A DNA stretch of 18,581 nucleotides from Pirellulales bacterium. Lineage in GTDB: Bacteria; Planctomycetota; Planctomycetia; Pirellulales; JAICIG01. The stretch lies in assembly GCA_025924495.1 (NCBI GenBank), contig JAICIG010000120.1, positions 1-18,581 of the forward strand, read 5' to 3'. Positions 1 to 7,340 of the stretch are shown piece by piece (the stretch's first letter is position 1; the number at the start of each line of letters is the position of its first letter). The position numbers and the translations under genes were made by a program. Under the pieces are notes generated by a model. It ran no database searches. It saw nothing but the letters and a program-made list of their open reading frames with translations, and had not been told where the DNA came from.

Positions 1-1057
1 GCACTTCGACCTCGGCGCCGAATTCAGCCGCCAAGAGCTCGATGGTTTCCGCGTTCAGATCGGCCGTGATGCCGGACATCATTCCCAACGACATCAGTTT
101 GCTCAGCACCTTCGGAACGGGGATGCCAATCGACGCCGAGAAGCTGCGAACATTGCAAGGCAATTGAATGACGACGTGCCCTTTGCGCGGCGCCGCCGTG
201 TTGACGCCCGACTTTTTCTGACGCGGTTTCGGCCGGCGCAGGGGACGTTCTTCCTCGCCCGTCGGTCCGACGCGCGCCGGGCGATCGGATGTTCCGGTGC
301 GCTTGCGGCTGCGTTGCCGATCCTCGCGCGTGCCCATCATGGAGTCTTCGCCAGTGGCGGCGGCGGGCGCCTTGCCGCGGCGCGTTCGATCTCGGCGATC
401 CCCTTCGCCCATCGGCGGCGGCGGAGCGGCCGGCCCGCCGGGACGCGGCGGTCCGGGCGGCCGAGCGGGTTTGGCGACGTTGGCCTGTTCAGCCTTTCGC
501 TTCAGTTCTTGTTTCTTCAAGTGCGCCTGCAGCGGCGTGGCGCCGGCCTTACTGGCGCGAATCGCATCGGGCGGCAACTTAATATCGGGCTTCTGCGGCG
601 GCGGCTCTGCGGCCTTGGGAGGCGAGACGGGCTGTTGCACGGTGGGCATCGGCGCCACGCGGATTGTGGGCGCGACGCGGATGGGCGGCCCCTTAGGACC
701 GTCGGCGCCGGGCTTCTTGGGAGCTTCGGTCGAGAGAGGCTGAGGGCGTGAACCGATGACCGGCGGCCGGCCGCCCGGCGCCGTCCCTGTAGGAGGAATG
801 TAGTCGCTGCGTCTCAAGGTCGCCGGTTCGGCGGGCGCGGCGGCAGGCGCGGGTCCGGGCTTCGGCGCAGCAGGCGCTTCCTTGGCGGGCTTAGAGCCGC
901 CGCCTTGGACGTAGGCTTTCACCCGAACGACTTCCTCGTCGGTCAAGCTGGCCAGCGCCGAACCTTTGCCGGTGACGCCTGCTTTGGCGCAAAGGTCCAC
1001 GAGGACTTTACTGTCCAACTTCAATTCTTTCGCTAACGCGTAGATCCGTGCGGGCAA
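1..1057 (-). CDS. infB: Translation initiation factor IF-2, N-terminal part (cut by window edge)
   Basis: IF-2 is the GTPase that brings initiator tRNA to the 30S subunit and promotes subunit joining. Only the first 352 residues or so are in the window; the G domain and everything after it lie beyond base 1. An IF2_N module sits at about residues 1-50 (RIYALAKELKLDSK, then LVDLCAKAG). A long Pro/Ala/Arg/Lys-rich low-complexity linker follows, and a second IF2_N-like module at about 290-352 (VRSFSASIGIPVPKVLSKLM, then AAEFGAEVEV). The start is taken as TTG at 1057: no ATG or GTG lies between it and the upstream in-frame stop, a GAGGGAG Shine-Dalgarno sequence sits 9 nt before it, and the protein then begins exactly as IF-2 proteins do. 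The gene lies 135 nt downstream of nusA, the usual pairing, and is probably co-transcribed with it. Confidence 0.93.
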   Translation of the reverse strand, partial: MPARIYALAKELKLDSKVLVDLCAKAGVTGKGSALASLTDEEVVRVKAYVQGGGSKPAKEAPAAPKPGPAPAAAPAEPATLRRSDYIPPTGTAPGGRPPVIGSRPQPLSTEAPKKPGADGPKGPPIRVAPTIRVAPMPTVQQPVSPPKAAEPPPQKPDIKLPPDAIRASKAGATPLQAHLKKQELKRKAEQANVAKPARPPGPPRPGGPAAPPPPMGEGDRRDRTRRGKAPAAATGEDSMMGTREDRQRSRKRTGTSDRPARVGPTGEEERPLRRPKPRQKKSGVNTAAPRKGHVVIQLPCNVRSFSASIGIPVPKVLSKLMSLGMMSGITADLNAETIELLAAEFGAEVEV

Positions 1058-1167
1058 GTTTAGAATCTCCCTCAGCTCGCTCCGCAGCCTGGCAACGGCT
1101 CGGAGTCTCGCTTTCTCTCAACACTTAATTCATGACCAAAATCTCCCTGGTTCGCCCCGCTCCACCC

Positions 1168-1187
1168 CGCCTGGATGGTTCCAGGCG
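1168..1187 (-). other. Perfect 8-bp stem-loop just after the nusA stop
   Basis: The arms CGCCTGGA and TCCAGGCG are perfectly complementary and enclose a 4-nt loop. The hairpin begins 5 nt after the nusA stop codon and is followed by G-rich sequence, not a T-run, so it is not a canonical intrinsic terminator. It may be an intercistronic processing or stabilising structure between nusA and infB. Confidence 0.5.
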
Positions 1188-1192
1188 AAGCG

Positions 1193-2521
1193 TCAGCCGG
1201 TTTCCTCCGGAGCGGCTTCCGCCTGTTCGGCGACCGCAGGCGTCTCAGACGGCGCCGTCGCCTCGATGCCGGCGGCCGCCTGGGCGGCACGCTCCTGAGC
1301 TTCGATGGCGGCCGTGGCCGCGTCGATGCGCTCTTGTTCACGTTGGCGGCGACGCGCCTCGCTGGCGGCGGCTTCGGCTTCTTCCGCCTTGACCTCGGCC
1401 TGAGACACGATCTTTTCGACCTGCTCCAACGTCAGCTCGCCCATCTCCATCAAGGCGTCGGGCTCGATGACCGATAGATCATCGTATGACAAAAAGCCTT
1501 CTCCGACCAGCTTTTCAGACAGGTTTTCATCCACACCCTCCAGCGAGCTGAAACCCGCCACGGCCCGCTCGATCTGCTCGTCGAGTTCCTCGCGAGTCAT
1601 GATCTCGATGTCCCAGCCGCAGAGCTTGCTCGCCAGCCGCACATTCTGACCGCGTCGACCAATGGCCAGCGACAACTGATCCTCTCGCACCAGGACAATC
1701 GCCCGGCCAAGCATCGCGCAGAGAATAACTTCTTCCACCTCGGCCGGTTGCAGAGCGTTGGGGATCAACACCTGCATGTCGTCGCTCCAGCGGACGATGT
1801 CGATCCGTTCGCCCGCCAGTTCGTCGACGATGTTCTTGATCCGGTTGCCGCGCACGCCCACGCAGGCGCCGACGCAATCGACTCGCTGATCGGTGCTGCT
1901 GACCGCCACCTTTGTGCGGTAGCCGGGTTCGCGCGCCATGGCGCGGATCTGAATTACGCCGTCGGCAATTTCCGGAATCTCCTGCTCGAACAATCGGCCG
2001 ACCAACGCGGGGCGTGTGCGGCTGAGAATCACCTTCACGCGGCTGCCCGCCTTTTTCACTTCGAAAACGGTCGCCCGCACGCGCTCGTTGGCATGGTGGG
2101 TTTCGCCGGGAATCTGTTCGCTGCGCGGCAGAATCGCCTCGCAGTTCTGCAACGCCACCGTAGCGGCGCCTCCCTCGTATCGCTGCACGACGCCCGTGAC
2201 GAGCTGGCCCTTTTCTTTTTCGTATTCGTCGAACAGCGCATCGCGTTCGGCTTCGCGCACTTTTTGAATAATCACCTGCTTGGCGGTCTGAGCGACGATG
2301 CGGCCCAACGTCTCGCCTTCATCCAGCGGGGCGCCGTTATGCGTTCCCGAAATCGACCCATCGGTGCGGTTGATCTGCACGACGATTTCCTGATCTTCGC
2401 CGTATTGCTTCTTGGCAGCGGAGACCAGCGCAGCCTCGATGGCTTGGAACACCACTTCCTTTTCGATGTTCTTGTCGCGATGGATCGTATCGATGATTCG
2501 CAGCAGTTCGCTCGGATTCAT
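1193..2521 (-). CDS. nusA: Transcription termination/antitermination factor NusA
   Basis: NusA binds RNA polymerase and nascent RNA and modulates pausing, termination and antitermination. The 442-residue protein has the usual order: an N-terminal polymerase-binding domain (about 1-104), an S1 domain (about 105-170), KH1 with [14 protein letters not shown] at 218-231, and KH2 with [17 protein letters not shown] at 284-300. A short helical repeat follows at about 322-375 ([18 protein letters not shown]). The tail, about 376-442, is rich in Ala and Glu and probably coiled or disordered. The ATG at 2521 is chosen because [17 protein letters not shown] is the typical NusA start; a longer open frame upstream has a composition unlike NusA. 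AAGG at about -12 is a weak ribosome site. No rimP precedes it: the upstream gene is an ABC-transporter ATPase 213 nt away. Confidence 0.96.
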   Translation of the reverse strand: MNPSELLRIIDTIHRDKNIEKEVVFQAIEAALVSAAKKQYGEDQEIVVQINRTDGSISGTHNGAPLDEGETLGRIVAQTAKQVIIQKVREAERDALFDEYEKEKGQLVTGVVQRYEGGAATVALQNCEAILPRSEQIPGETHHANERVRATVFEVKKAGSRVKVILSRTRPALVGRLFEQEIPEIADGVIQIRAMAREPGYRTKVAVSSTDQRVDCVGACVGVRGNRIKNIVDELAGERIDIVRWSDDMQVLIPNALQPAEVEEVILCAMLGRAIVLVREDQLSLAIGRRGQNVRLASKLCGWDIEIMTREELDEQIERAVAGFSSLEGVDENLSEKLVGEGFLSYDDLSVIEPDALMEMGELTLEQVEKIVSQAEVKAEEAEAAASEARRRQREQERIDAATAAIEAQERAAQAAAGIEATAPSETPAVAEQAEAAPEETG

Positions 2522-2651
2522 AAGTCTTGCCTTTATGGCGCCCGTGGCGCTCGCAGTTCGAGTTGTCGAGTTGTTCGAATTCTCAGACGTTGTCGGACGG
2601 CCGCTCCGCCCGTCAAAACTGGCGTTCAAAACTCCTGTTCGGGTTCCTTAC

Positions 2652-2739
2652 AAAACGAAAAACGGTAACCAACCTCACTCCCTCGCACGGCCGGCGCACC
2701 AGCGCTAGCTCGGCGGACGGGCAGGAAAGGCCGGTTACC
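2652..2739 (-). terminator. Possible long-range terminator structure at the end of the ABC ATPase gene
   Basis: On the minus strand the stop codon of the ABC ATPase gene lies inside GGTAACC (plus 2733-2739). A perfectly complementary GGTTACC occurs at plus 2664-2670, immediately followed by the T-rich stretch GTTTTTCGTTTTG. Shorter GC arms (CGGCC and GGCCG) nest inside. The loop is long, so this is only a candidate terminator between the ABC gene and nusA. No convincing nusA promoter was found in the 213-nt gap. Confidence 0.28.
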
Positions 2740-3988
2740 CTCGGTTATCCCTCGGCTCGCAAAGGCGATTGCCCGTGAGGGCATTAAACCAATGCGCACG
2801 CCGCATATCAAACGATACGCTCACCCGGTCTCCCAAGCCAACCCGGCAACTCGCGTCGACCTTGCACCAGATCGACCGTCCTGCCGTCTCCGCCCGCCTT
2901 GGCGACGCCGGAATCTCACTCGAGGAGAGATCAAGTTCGATCATCCTCGCATCTCCCATCAACTCCGAGGCCGCCACCCTGGCCGGCATGGCCTCTGCGG
3001 CCTCCGCCAGTCGCACGTGTTCAGGACGAATCCCAAATACGACCTGCATCCCCGCCGAGCATGCCAAAGTCTCTCGATGCTCGGCGGCGACCGGCGCCGA
3101 CCAGCCCGGACCTGCAAATCGCAGTTCCGTACGGTCGGGCTGCGACCCTGCCGCCTCTAAATCGACCAAGCTTCCTTCCACCAGGTTCATCGGCGGGGCG
3201 CCAATGAAGCTGGCCACGAAGCGGTTCGCTGGTCGGTCATATACCTCGCTGGGCGCGCCGACCTGCTGGACCTTGCCTCGTTCCAAAACCACAATCCGGT
3301 CGCCCAACGTCAGGGCTTCGACCTGATCGTGAGTGACATAAATCACCGTCGTCTCTAACTCGCGGGCCAGTCTCTTCAGCTCGCGCCGCATTTCGATTCG
3401 CAACTGTGCGTCCAGGTTCGACAACGGCTCGTCGAACAAAAACGCCGCCGGCTCGTGCACTAAAGCTCGCCCTAGCGCCACTCGTTGCCGCTCGCCGCCC
3501 GATAGCTCGCCAGGCATCCGCCCTAGCAGAGCTTCGATGCCCAACTGTCTGGCTGCCCGCTTAACTCGCTCCTCGATTTCATCATTCCCGACTCGTGATG
3601 GCTCGCTCGCCGGGTCAGAAACGCCGCCTCGGCCGGCGATGCGAGACCAAACTCGCCGCCAGCGACCGGCGCGACGACGCAACTCCAAACCGAACGCCAG
3701 GTTCTCATACACCGACAAATGCGGGTACAAGGCCTGACTCTGAAACACCATCGCGAGGTTTCGCCGCTGCGGCGCCAGGCAGCTCACTTCCCGGCCGTCG
3801 ATCCGGATTCGACCGTTCGAAACCGGCTCCAATCCGGCGATCATTCGCAAGGTGGTGCTCTTGCCAGAGCCGCTCGGGCCGACCAAGACCAGAAACTCTC
3901 GGTCGCGCACCTCTAAGTCAATTTCGCTGACCGCCACCACGCCGCCAGGATATACCCTCGATACTTGCTCGAGGAGGACGCCTGCCAT
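2735..3988 (-). CDS. ABC transporter ATP-binding protein, MalK/UgpC-type (CUT1 family)
   Basis: This is the cytoplasmic ATPase that would drive a carbohydrate or glycerol-phosphate importer. In 417 residues the nucleotide-binding domain is complete: Walker A GPSGSGKST at 37-45, Q-loop glutamine 83, signature LSGGERQ at 162-168, Walker B FLFDE at 183-187, H-loop His220. The sequence FIGAPPMNLVEG (about 261-272) and a TOBE-type C-terminal domain (GIRPEHVRL) mark it as MalK/UgpC-like. About 27 extra residues, rich in Arg and then Ser/Pro, sit in the helical subdomain at roughly 105-134, where MalK has a short connection. No permease or binding-protein gene is adjacent, so it may serve permeases encoded elsewhere, as shared ATPases such as MsiK do (inference). 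No good Shine-Dalgarno sequence precedes the ATG. The substrate cannot be told from sequence. Confidence 0.88.
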   Translation of the reverse strand: MAGVLLEQVSRVYPGGVVAVSEIDLEVRDREFLVLVGPSGSGKSTTLRMIAGLEPVSNGRIRIDGREVSCLAPQRRNLAMVFQSQALYPHLSVYENLAFGLELRRRAGRWRRVWSRIAGRGGVSDPASEPSRVGNDEIEERVKRAARQLGIEALLGRMPGELSGGERQRVALGRALVHEPAAFLFDEPLSNLDAQLRIEMRRELKRLARELETTVIYVTHDQVEALTLGDRIVVLERGKVQQVGAPSEVYDRPANRFVASFIGAPPMNLVEGSLVDLEAAGSQPDRTELRFAGPGWSAPVAAEHRETLACSAGMQVVFGIRPEHVRLAEAAEAMPARVAASELMGDARMIELDLSSSEIPASPRRAETAGRSIWCKVDASCRVGLGDRVSVSFDMRRAHWFNALTGNRLCEPRDNRG

Positions 3989-4125
3989 TCGCGTGCTGTC
4001 GCTCCAACCAAATCCTCAGAGCCGAAACCACCAGTTCCCGACTCGGCCGTCCCCGACCGATTTGCGGTCGCCGGCCGCTCGAAACTGCTCATGGCAACGA
4101 ACTTAGCCGACTCCGCAATCCTGTA

Positions 4126-4154
4126 AAAATAGCGGTGGTCAATGCTTGTGTCAA
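4126..4154 (-). promoter_or_regulatory. Candidate sigma-70-type promoter for the ABC ATPase gene
   Basis: On the minus strand a perfect -35 TTGACA (plus 4149-4154) is separated by 17 nt from a -10 TATTTT (plus 4126-4131, 4 of 6 consensus). Transcription would start near 4119 and leave a leader of about 130 nt. Seen by eye; no start-site data. Confidence 0.5.
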
Positions 4155-4221
4155 GTTGCGACGTGAAGGGCTCGCGTCGCGAACAGACGCCAGAAAACGC
4201 TTGCGCCAGTCAACGCTAATG

Positions 4222-4251
4222 GACCGGGCAAGCCTTGGGCAGATCCCGGTC
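4222..4251 (-). other. 7-bp inverted repeat downstream of the ketosynthase-like gene
   Basis: On the minus strand the arms GACCGGG and CCCGGTC enclose a 16-nt loop, 44 nt after the stop of the ketosynthase-like gene and upstream of the ABC promoter. There is no T-tract. It is placed where a transcript end would be expected but is not a canonical terminator. Confidence 0.3.
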
Positions 4252-4295
4252 GAACGGGCTGCTCCTGCGGCTAATGCCAGCCGGGCGGCATGAGA

Positions 4296-5621
4296 CTAGG
4301 CCGGGCGGCGCACAATCACGCAGCTGGCCTGCCCCTGCGGCGTCGTATTCAAATTTAAAAAGCTCGCCCCGGGCGAGGCGGTCTGGCCGGTAACCGCCGA
4401 GATCGGACATTCCGGGTCGGGGGTTTCATAGTTCAGGATTGGAAACAGCTTGTTGCGGCCCAACGCCAGCGTGCTGGCAATCAATTCGATCATGCCACTC
4501 GCCGCGCCAAGATTGCCAAAATAGCTCTTGGCTGCGGTCACTGGGATGCGCGACGCCTGCGGCCCGAAAACCTCAACGATCGCCCGCGCCTCATCAATGT
4601 CGCTCTGCCGCGTCCCTAGCCCGTGCGCGTGTACGTGACCGATGGCGGCAGGACTGCAATCGGCCTCTCGCAACGCGGCTCGCATGGCATTGGCCAACGC
4701 CAGATCGCGGCGTGCGTTCAAGCGGCGATCGGCGACGGCCGAAGACGAAGCGGCCGCCACTTCACCGTAAATCACAGCGCCGCGCGCCTGAGCATGCTCC
4801 AGCTCTTCAAGCACGATCGCGCCGGCCCCTTCGCCAAGCACCATGCCGGTGCGATGGCGATCGAACGGACGGCAAGCGCGCTGGGGCGATTCGCTAGATG
4901 GAGCCAACTCCTCTGACAGTTTCGCGTGAATCGCCTTCATCGGATGCACGCGCGTGCCCGTGGCGCCGGCAATCATCACGTCGGCATGATCGCGAGCAAT
5001 GACGCGAAACGCCTCGCCAATGGCCAGATTCGAAGAGGCCTCGCGGTGCGTGAGTGAATTATTGGGACCTCGCAGGTCGTTATAAATCGCCACGTGGCTG
5101 GCCGGCATGTTCGGCAAGTACTTCAGCAACCAGAGCGGATTCATTTTGCCCATGCCGTCGGGACTCCAACGCGAGAAGTGAAACTCGCGTGTTTCGTCCA
5201 GGCATGCTTCGATAGGCGCCACGAATTCGTCCGGGGCGGTGACCATGTAGTCGGAACCGAAGACGATCCCCGAGCGCTCGGGGTTGCGATCGGCGGCGCT
5301 CAGCTTGGAATTGGCCAAGGCGAGCTGCGAGGCCGCGACGCCCATTAGGCATTCACGGCACATCACCTTCAGCCCCTTGCGGATCTGCTTCTTCTGATCC
5401 CCTTCCAATTCGCCGAAGTCTTCGATGCCGCCGCTGAACTCGCGCGTCTCGGCGGCAAAGGAAACCGGCAAAGAGCCGTCTGGATAGGAAGTCAGCGGTC
5501 TGACGCCGCTACGCCCGGCGAGCAAGGCTTCCCACAAAGCGTCCGGACGATTGCCGAGCGGACTGATCAGCCCTAAACCGGTGATCACCACTCGGCGAGC
5601 CGATCGCGACGAAAAACTCAT
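4296..5621 (-). CDS. Beta-ketoacyl synthase (FabF-like) homologue lacking the catalytic cysteine
   Basis: The 441-residue protein has the thiolase-fold ketosynthase layout from VVITGLGLISPLGN (11-24) onward. Aligned with the true FabF in this window, the nucleophile region TACASAAN becomes HREASSNL, putting Glu194 at the cysteine position. The first active-site His is kept (AHGLGT, His333) and so is the lysine (Lys365), but the second His is Asn370 (KSYFGN for KSQLGH). The C-terminal GFGG gating loop is also lost (TPQGQ). It therefore should not perform normal Claisen condensation. Chain-length factors of type II polyketide systems and KSQ decarboxylases carry Gln at this site; Glu is different. 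It may be a heterodimer partner of a catalytic ketosynthase, a malonyl-ACP decarboxylase or a binding protein (inference). The gene has its own 126-nt upstream gap and is separated from fabF by a secretin-like gene. The start has only a weak ribosome site (GGTG). Confidence 0.85.
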   Translation of the reverse strand: MSFSSRSARRVVITGLGLISPLGNRPDALWEALLAGRSGVRPLTSYPDGSLPVSFAAETREFSGGIEDFGELEGDQKKQIRKGLKVMCRECLMGVAASQLALANSKLSAADRNPERSGIVFGSDYMVTAPDEFVAPIEACLDETREFHFSRWSPDGMGKMNPLWLLKYLPNMPASHVAIYNDLRGPNNSLTHREASSNLAIGEAFRVIARDHADVMIAGATGTRVHPMKAIHAKLSEELAPSSESPQRACRPFDRHRTGMVLGEGAGAIVLEELEHAQARGAVIYGEVAAASSSAVADRRLNARRDLALANAMRAALREADCSPAAIGHVHAHGLGTRQSDIDEARAIVEVFGPQASRIPVTAAKSYFGNLGAASGMIELIASTLALGRNKLFPILNYETPDPECPISAVTGQTASPGASFLNLNTTPQGQASCVIVRRPA

Positions 5622-5675
5622 AAGACACCATCAAACGCGGCCAGTCGGCCAGGCGCATGCTTAAGGAAATTAGCG

Positions 5676-5704
5676 ATTGTAGTAATTGCCGCCGCGAGCG
5701 TCGA
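5676..5704 (-). promoter_or_regulatory. Weak candidate promoter for the ketosynthase-like gene
   Basis: On the minus strand TCGACG (plus 5699-5704, 4 of 6) lies 17 nt from TACAAT (plus 5676-5681, 5 of 6), giving a predicted start near 5669, about 48 nt upstream of the ATG. The -35 is weak, so read-through from the upstream gene is equally possible. Confidence 0.3.
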
Positions 5705-5747
5705 GCCGACGCCATGCAAGCATACCCGGCGACAACCCAAGCGAGGG

Positions 5748-7112
5748 CTAATATCGCCCATGATACGTTCGAGCGTCGCGGGCGCTGGAGCGAACGGCTT
5801 CGGGAGTTTGGCCTACGCGGCCTTTGCTCTCCACAAACACGAGCAAATCTGCACGAGGCGGAGAGTTGAACAAGGGCAACCCGCCCAACAGGCCGCCCGA
5901 CTTTTCGGGCACCGGAGTCGCCACCACGCCTAGTCCCACGACCAACACCTGATCGGCGGGCCAGCGAAATCGCTCATGCAGGCGGCAGTGCGTCACCTGC
6001 GGCACCTCGATAGTCGTGCGCTGACGCGGGGCCACGGCGGTGGGCACCTCGAGCGTGACCGGCACCAGCCGCTCCAGTTGGTCGATGTTGCACTTGATGA
6101 CCGAGTCGACCGTGCTGCCATCCATCGACAGTAAGGGGCTCAGCTCCAAGGAGAAGCCTTCATCGAACTGCGCCTGCTCAGGTTGGAAACCGGGCCAGAC
6201 TTCCGGACGCACCAGAACGTCGCGAATGAAGGTTCGCGGACGGAGTGCCGAGACGGTCGTCGATTGCCCGCTGTTAACGAGCAAGTGCGGCGAGCTGTGT
6301 TCGCGAAAGTCGGTCCGCTTGCGCAGGTCGGCAAGCATCAGGGCGGCGTCTTCCTTATGCACCAGCCAGGCTTGAATGCCTTGCGTTTGCACCGGCACAG
6401 GGTGCAGTACGGCTTGCGCCTTAGCCCGCCAATCAGGATGCCCGACGGTAACGACGCGAAGCCCGAAAGCTTGCGATTCGGCTTCTGTGTTAATGAAACG
6501 GTCGACCACGTCGGCCACGACTGCATGCATTTCCGGCGTGTGATAGACCGTCAGCGTGCTCGCATTGGCGCATAACAGCGCGACCGGCTCGGAGTGCCAG
6601 GCTTCGTAGCCCGTCTCGCGCAAAATCCAATCGACGATGGCCTGTTCAGGCCGATTTGTCGACGTGACGCGCATCGGGTAGGGTCGAATGTTGTAGGTTC
6701 GCAGGATTTGCCCGGCTTCGTTGGGCAATGCATCCAGGTTCTGGCTGACCTGCGCGAGGGGTCGGCGATTTTCGGCCGCCGATTCCAAAGGCCGCTGCCC
6801 GCCCGCTTCCGCATCGCTGGCTTCCGAGCCTTCGACGCCCGCTTGCGACAAGCTGTTCTTGCTGATGGAAGCGACTCGGCTTGGCGAGCGCCACTTACCG
6901 CTGCGCGCGGCAACGGTCTTTTTCCGAACTGGAGCATCGGTTTGTTCGCGGTCCGCCTCCGGTTCGAGATCGGAGTCTGTCGCCGGCGCCTGGGCCCAAA
7001 CATTCTCGCCCGGCGAGACCGAGAGCCCCATGCTCAGCAACAGCGCGGCTAAGACGAGATTCGAAAGGAATTGATTACGGCCCCAAGCCGACCGACGCCT
7101 GGAAATACACAT
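5748..7112 (-). CDS. Exported secretin-like protein of unknown function
   Basis: The gene encodes 454 residues with an Arg-rich start and a hydrophobic segment at about 17-32, ending in VWA-QAPA near 41. This is a likely Sec signal peptide. Residues 42-125 are polar and low-complexity. About 136-205 resembles the short N0/STN-type domain of secretins (IVDWILRETGYE, then TLTVYHTPEMHAVVADVVDR). About 275-427 resembles a secretin core in miniature: LLVNSGQSTTVSAL, FSLELSPLLSMDGSTVD, the beta-rich stretch around 365-400, then ADLLVFVESK. It is shorter than pore-forming secretins and has no other secretion-system gene nearby, so a pore function is not claimed. The ATG at 7112 has GGAGG 8 nt upstream and a strong predicted promoter. 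It sits 228 nt downstream of fabF; a link to lipid synthesis is not shown. Confidence 0.72.
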   Translation of the reverse strand: MCISRRRSAWGRNQFLSNLVLAALLLSMGLSVSPGENVWAQAPATDSDLEPEADREQTDAPVRKKTVAARSGKWRSPSRVASISKNSLSQAGVEGSEASDAEAGGQRPLESAAENRRPLAQVSQNLDALPNEAGQILRTYNIRPYPMRVTSTNRPEQAIVDWILRETGYEAWHSEPVALLCANASTLTVYHTPEMHAVVADVVDRFINTEAESQAFGLRVVTVGHPDWRAKAQAVLHPVPVQTQGIQAWLVHKEDAALMLADLRKRTDFREHSSPHLLVNSGQSTTVSALRPRTFIRDVLVRPEVWPGFQPEQAQFDEGFSLELSPLLSMDGSTVDSVIKCNIDQLERLVPVTLEVPTAVAPRQRTTIEVPQVTHCRLHERFRWPADQVLVVGLGVVATPVPEKSGGLLGGLPLFNSPPRADLLVFVESKGRVGQTPEAVRSSARDARTYHGRY

Positions 7113-7145
7113 TATTCAGCCTCCATGCTGAAATAGGAGGCCGGG

Positions 7146-7174
7146 AGTATAGGAAGGCGTCTTTCGGCTGGCAA
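7146..7174 (-). promoter_or_regulatory. Promoter of the secretin-like gene
   Basis: On the minus strand -35 TTGCCA (plus 7169-7174, 5 of 6) and -10 TATACT (plus 7146-7151, 5 of 6) are 17 nt apart. The start would fall near 7139, leaving a leader of about 27 nt that holds the GGAGG ribosome site. This makes the gene a transcription unit separate from fabF. Confidence 0.6.
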
Positions 7175-7311
7175 GACACGTTTCTTGAAGCAATCTGGCC
7201 GGATTACTTCTTTTCCTGCAATTTGCCCGCCGGTTCAACGCACATGAGACGAGAGAAACGCCGTGTGGCGATGCGCTCCCGCCAGCGCGGCACTTGCAAC
7301 GCGCAACTCGC

Positions 7312-7340
7312 CAAGGCAAAGCTGCCCAGCGATCGCCTTG
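7312..7340 (-). other. 6-bp stem-loop adjoining the fabF stop
   Basis: On the minus strand CAAGGC begins directly after the fabF stop codon and pairs with GCCTTG across a 17-nt loop, which itself holds a small GCT/AGC stem. No T-tract follows. It may mark the 3' end of the fatty-acid transcript. Confidence 0.3.

Larger units (their letters stand above)
3989..4295. other. 307-nt gap between the ketosynthase-like gene and the ABC ATPase gene
   Basis: No gene is supported here. The half nearest the ABC gene would be a leader of about 130 nt following the promoter at 4126-4154. The other half holds an inverted repeat at 4222-4251 after the ketosynthase-like gene. A 59-codon frame starting with ATG at 4092 overlaps the ABC start out of frame and has no ribosome site, so it is not called as a gene. 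Confidence 0.6.

Noticed and set aside
164..751. Plus-strand frames opposite the infB linker
   Set aside because: They come from the Pro/Ala/Arg-rich linker of IF-2 read backwards; low complexity and no family likeness.
1748..2668. Plus-strand reading frame of 306 codons opposite nusA
   Set aside because: Antisense shadow of a complete nusA; composition is that of a reversed coding frame and no domain is seen.
2522..2734. nusA promoter
   Set aside because: TTGACG and TTGGTT occur, but no acceptable -10 lies 16-18 nt downstream of either.
3930..4092. Minus-strand 59-codon frame starting at ATG 4092, overlapping the start of the ABC ATPase
   Set aside because: Out of frame with the ABC gene, no ribosome site, and composition unlike a real protein. 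An upstream regulatory ORF cannot be excluded but is not supported.
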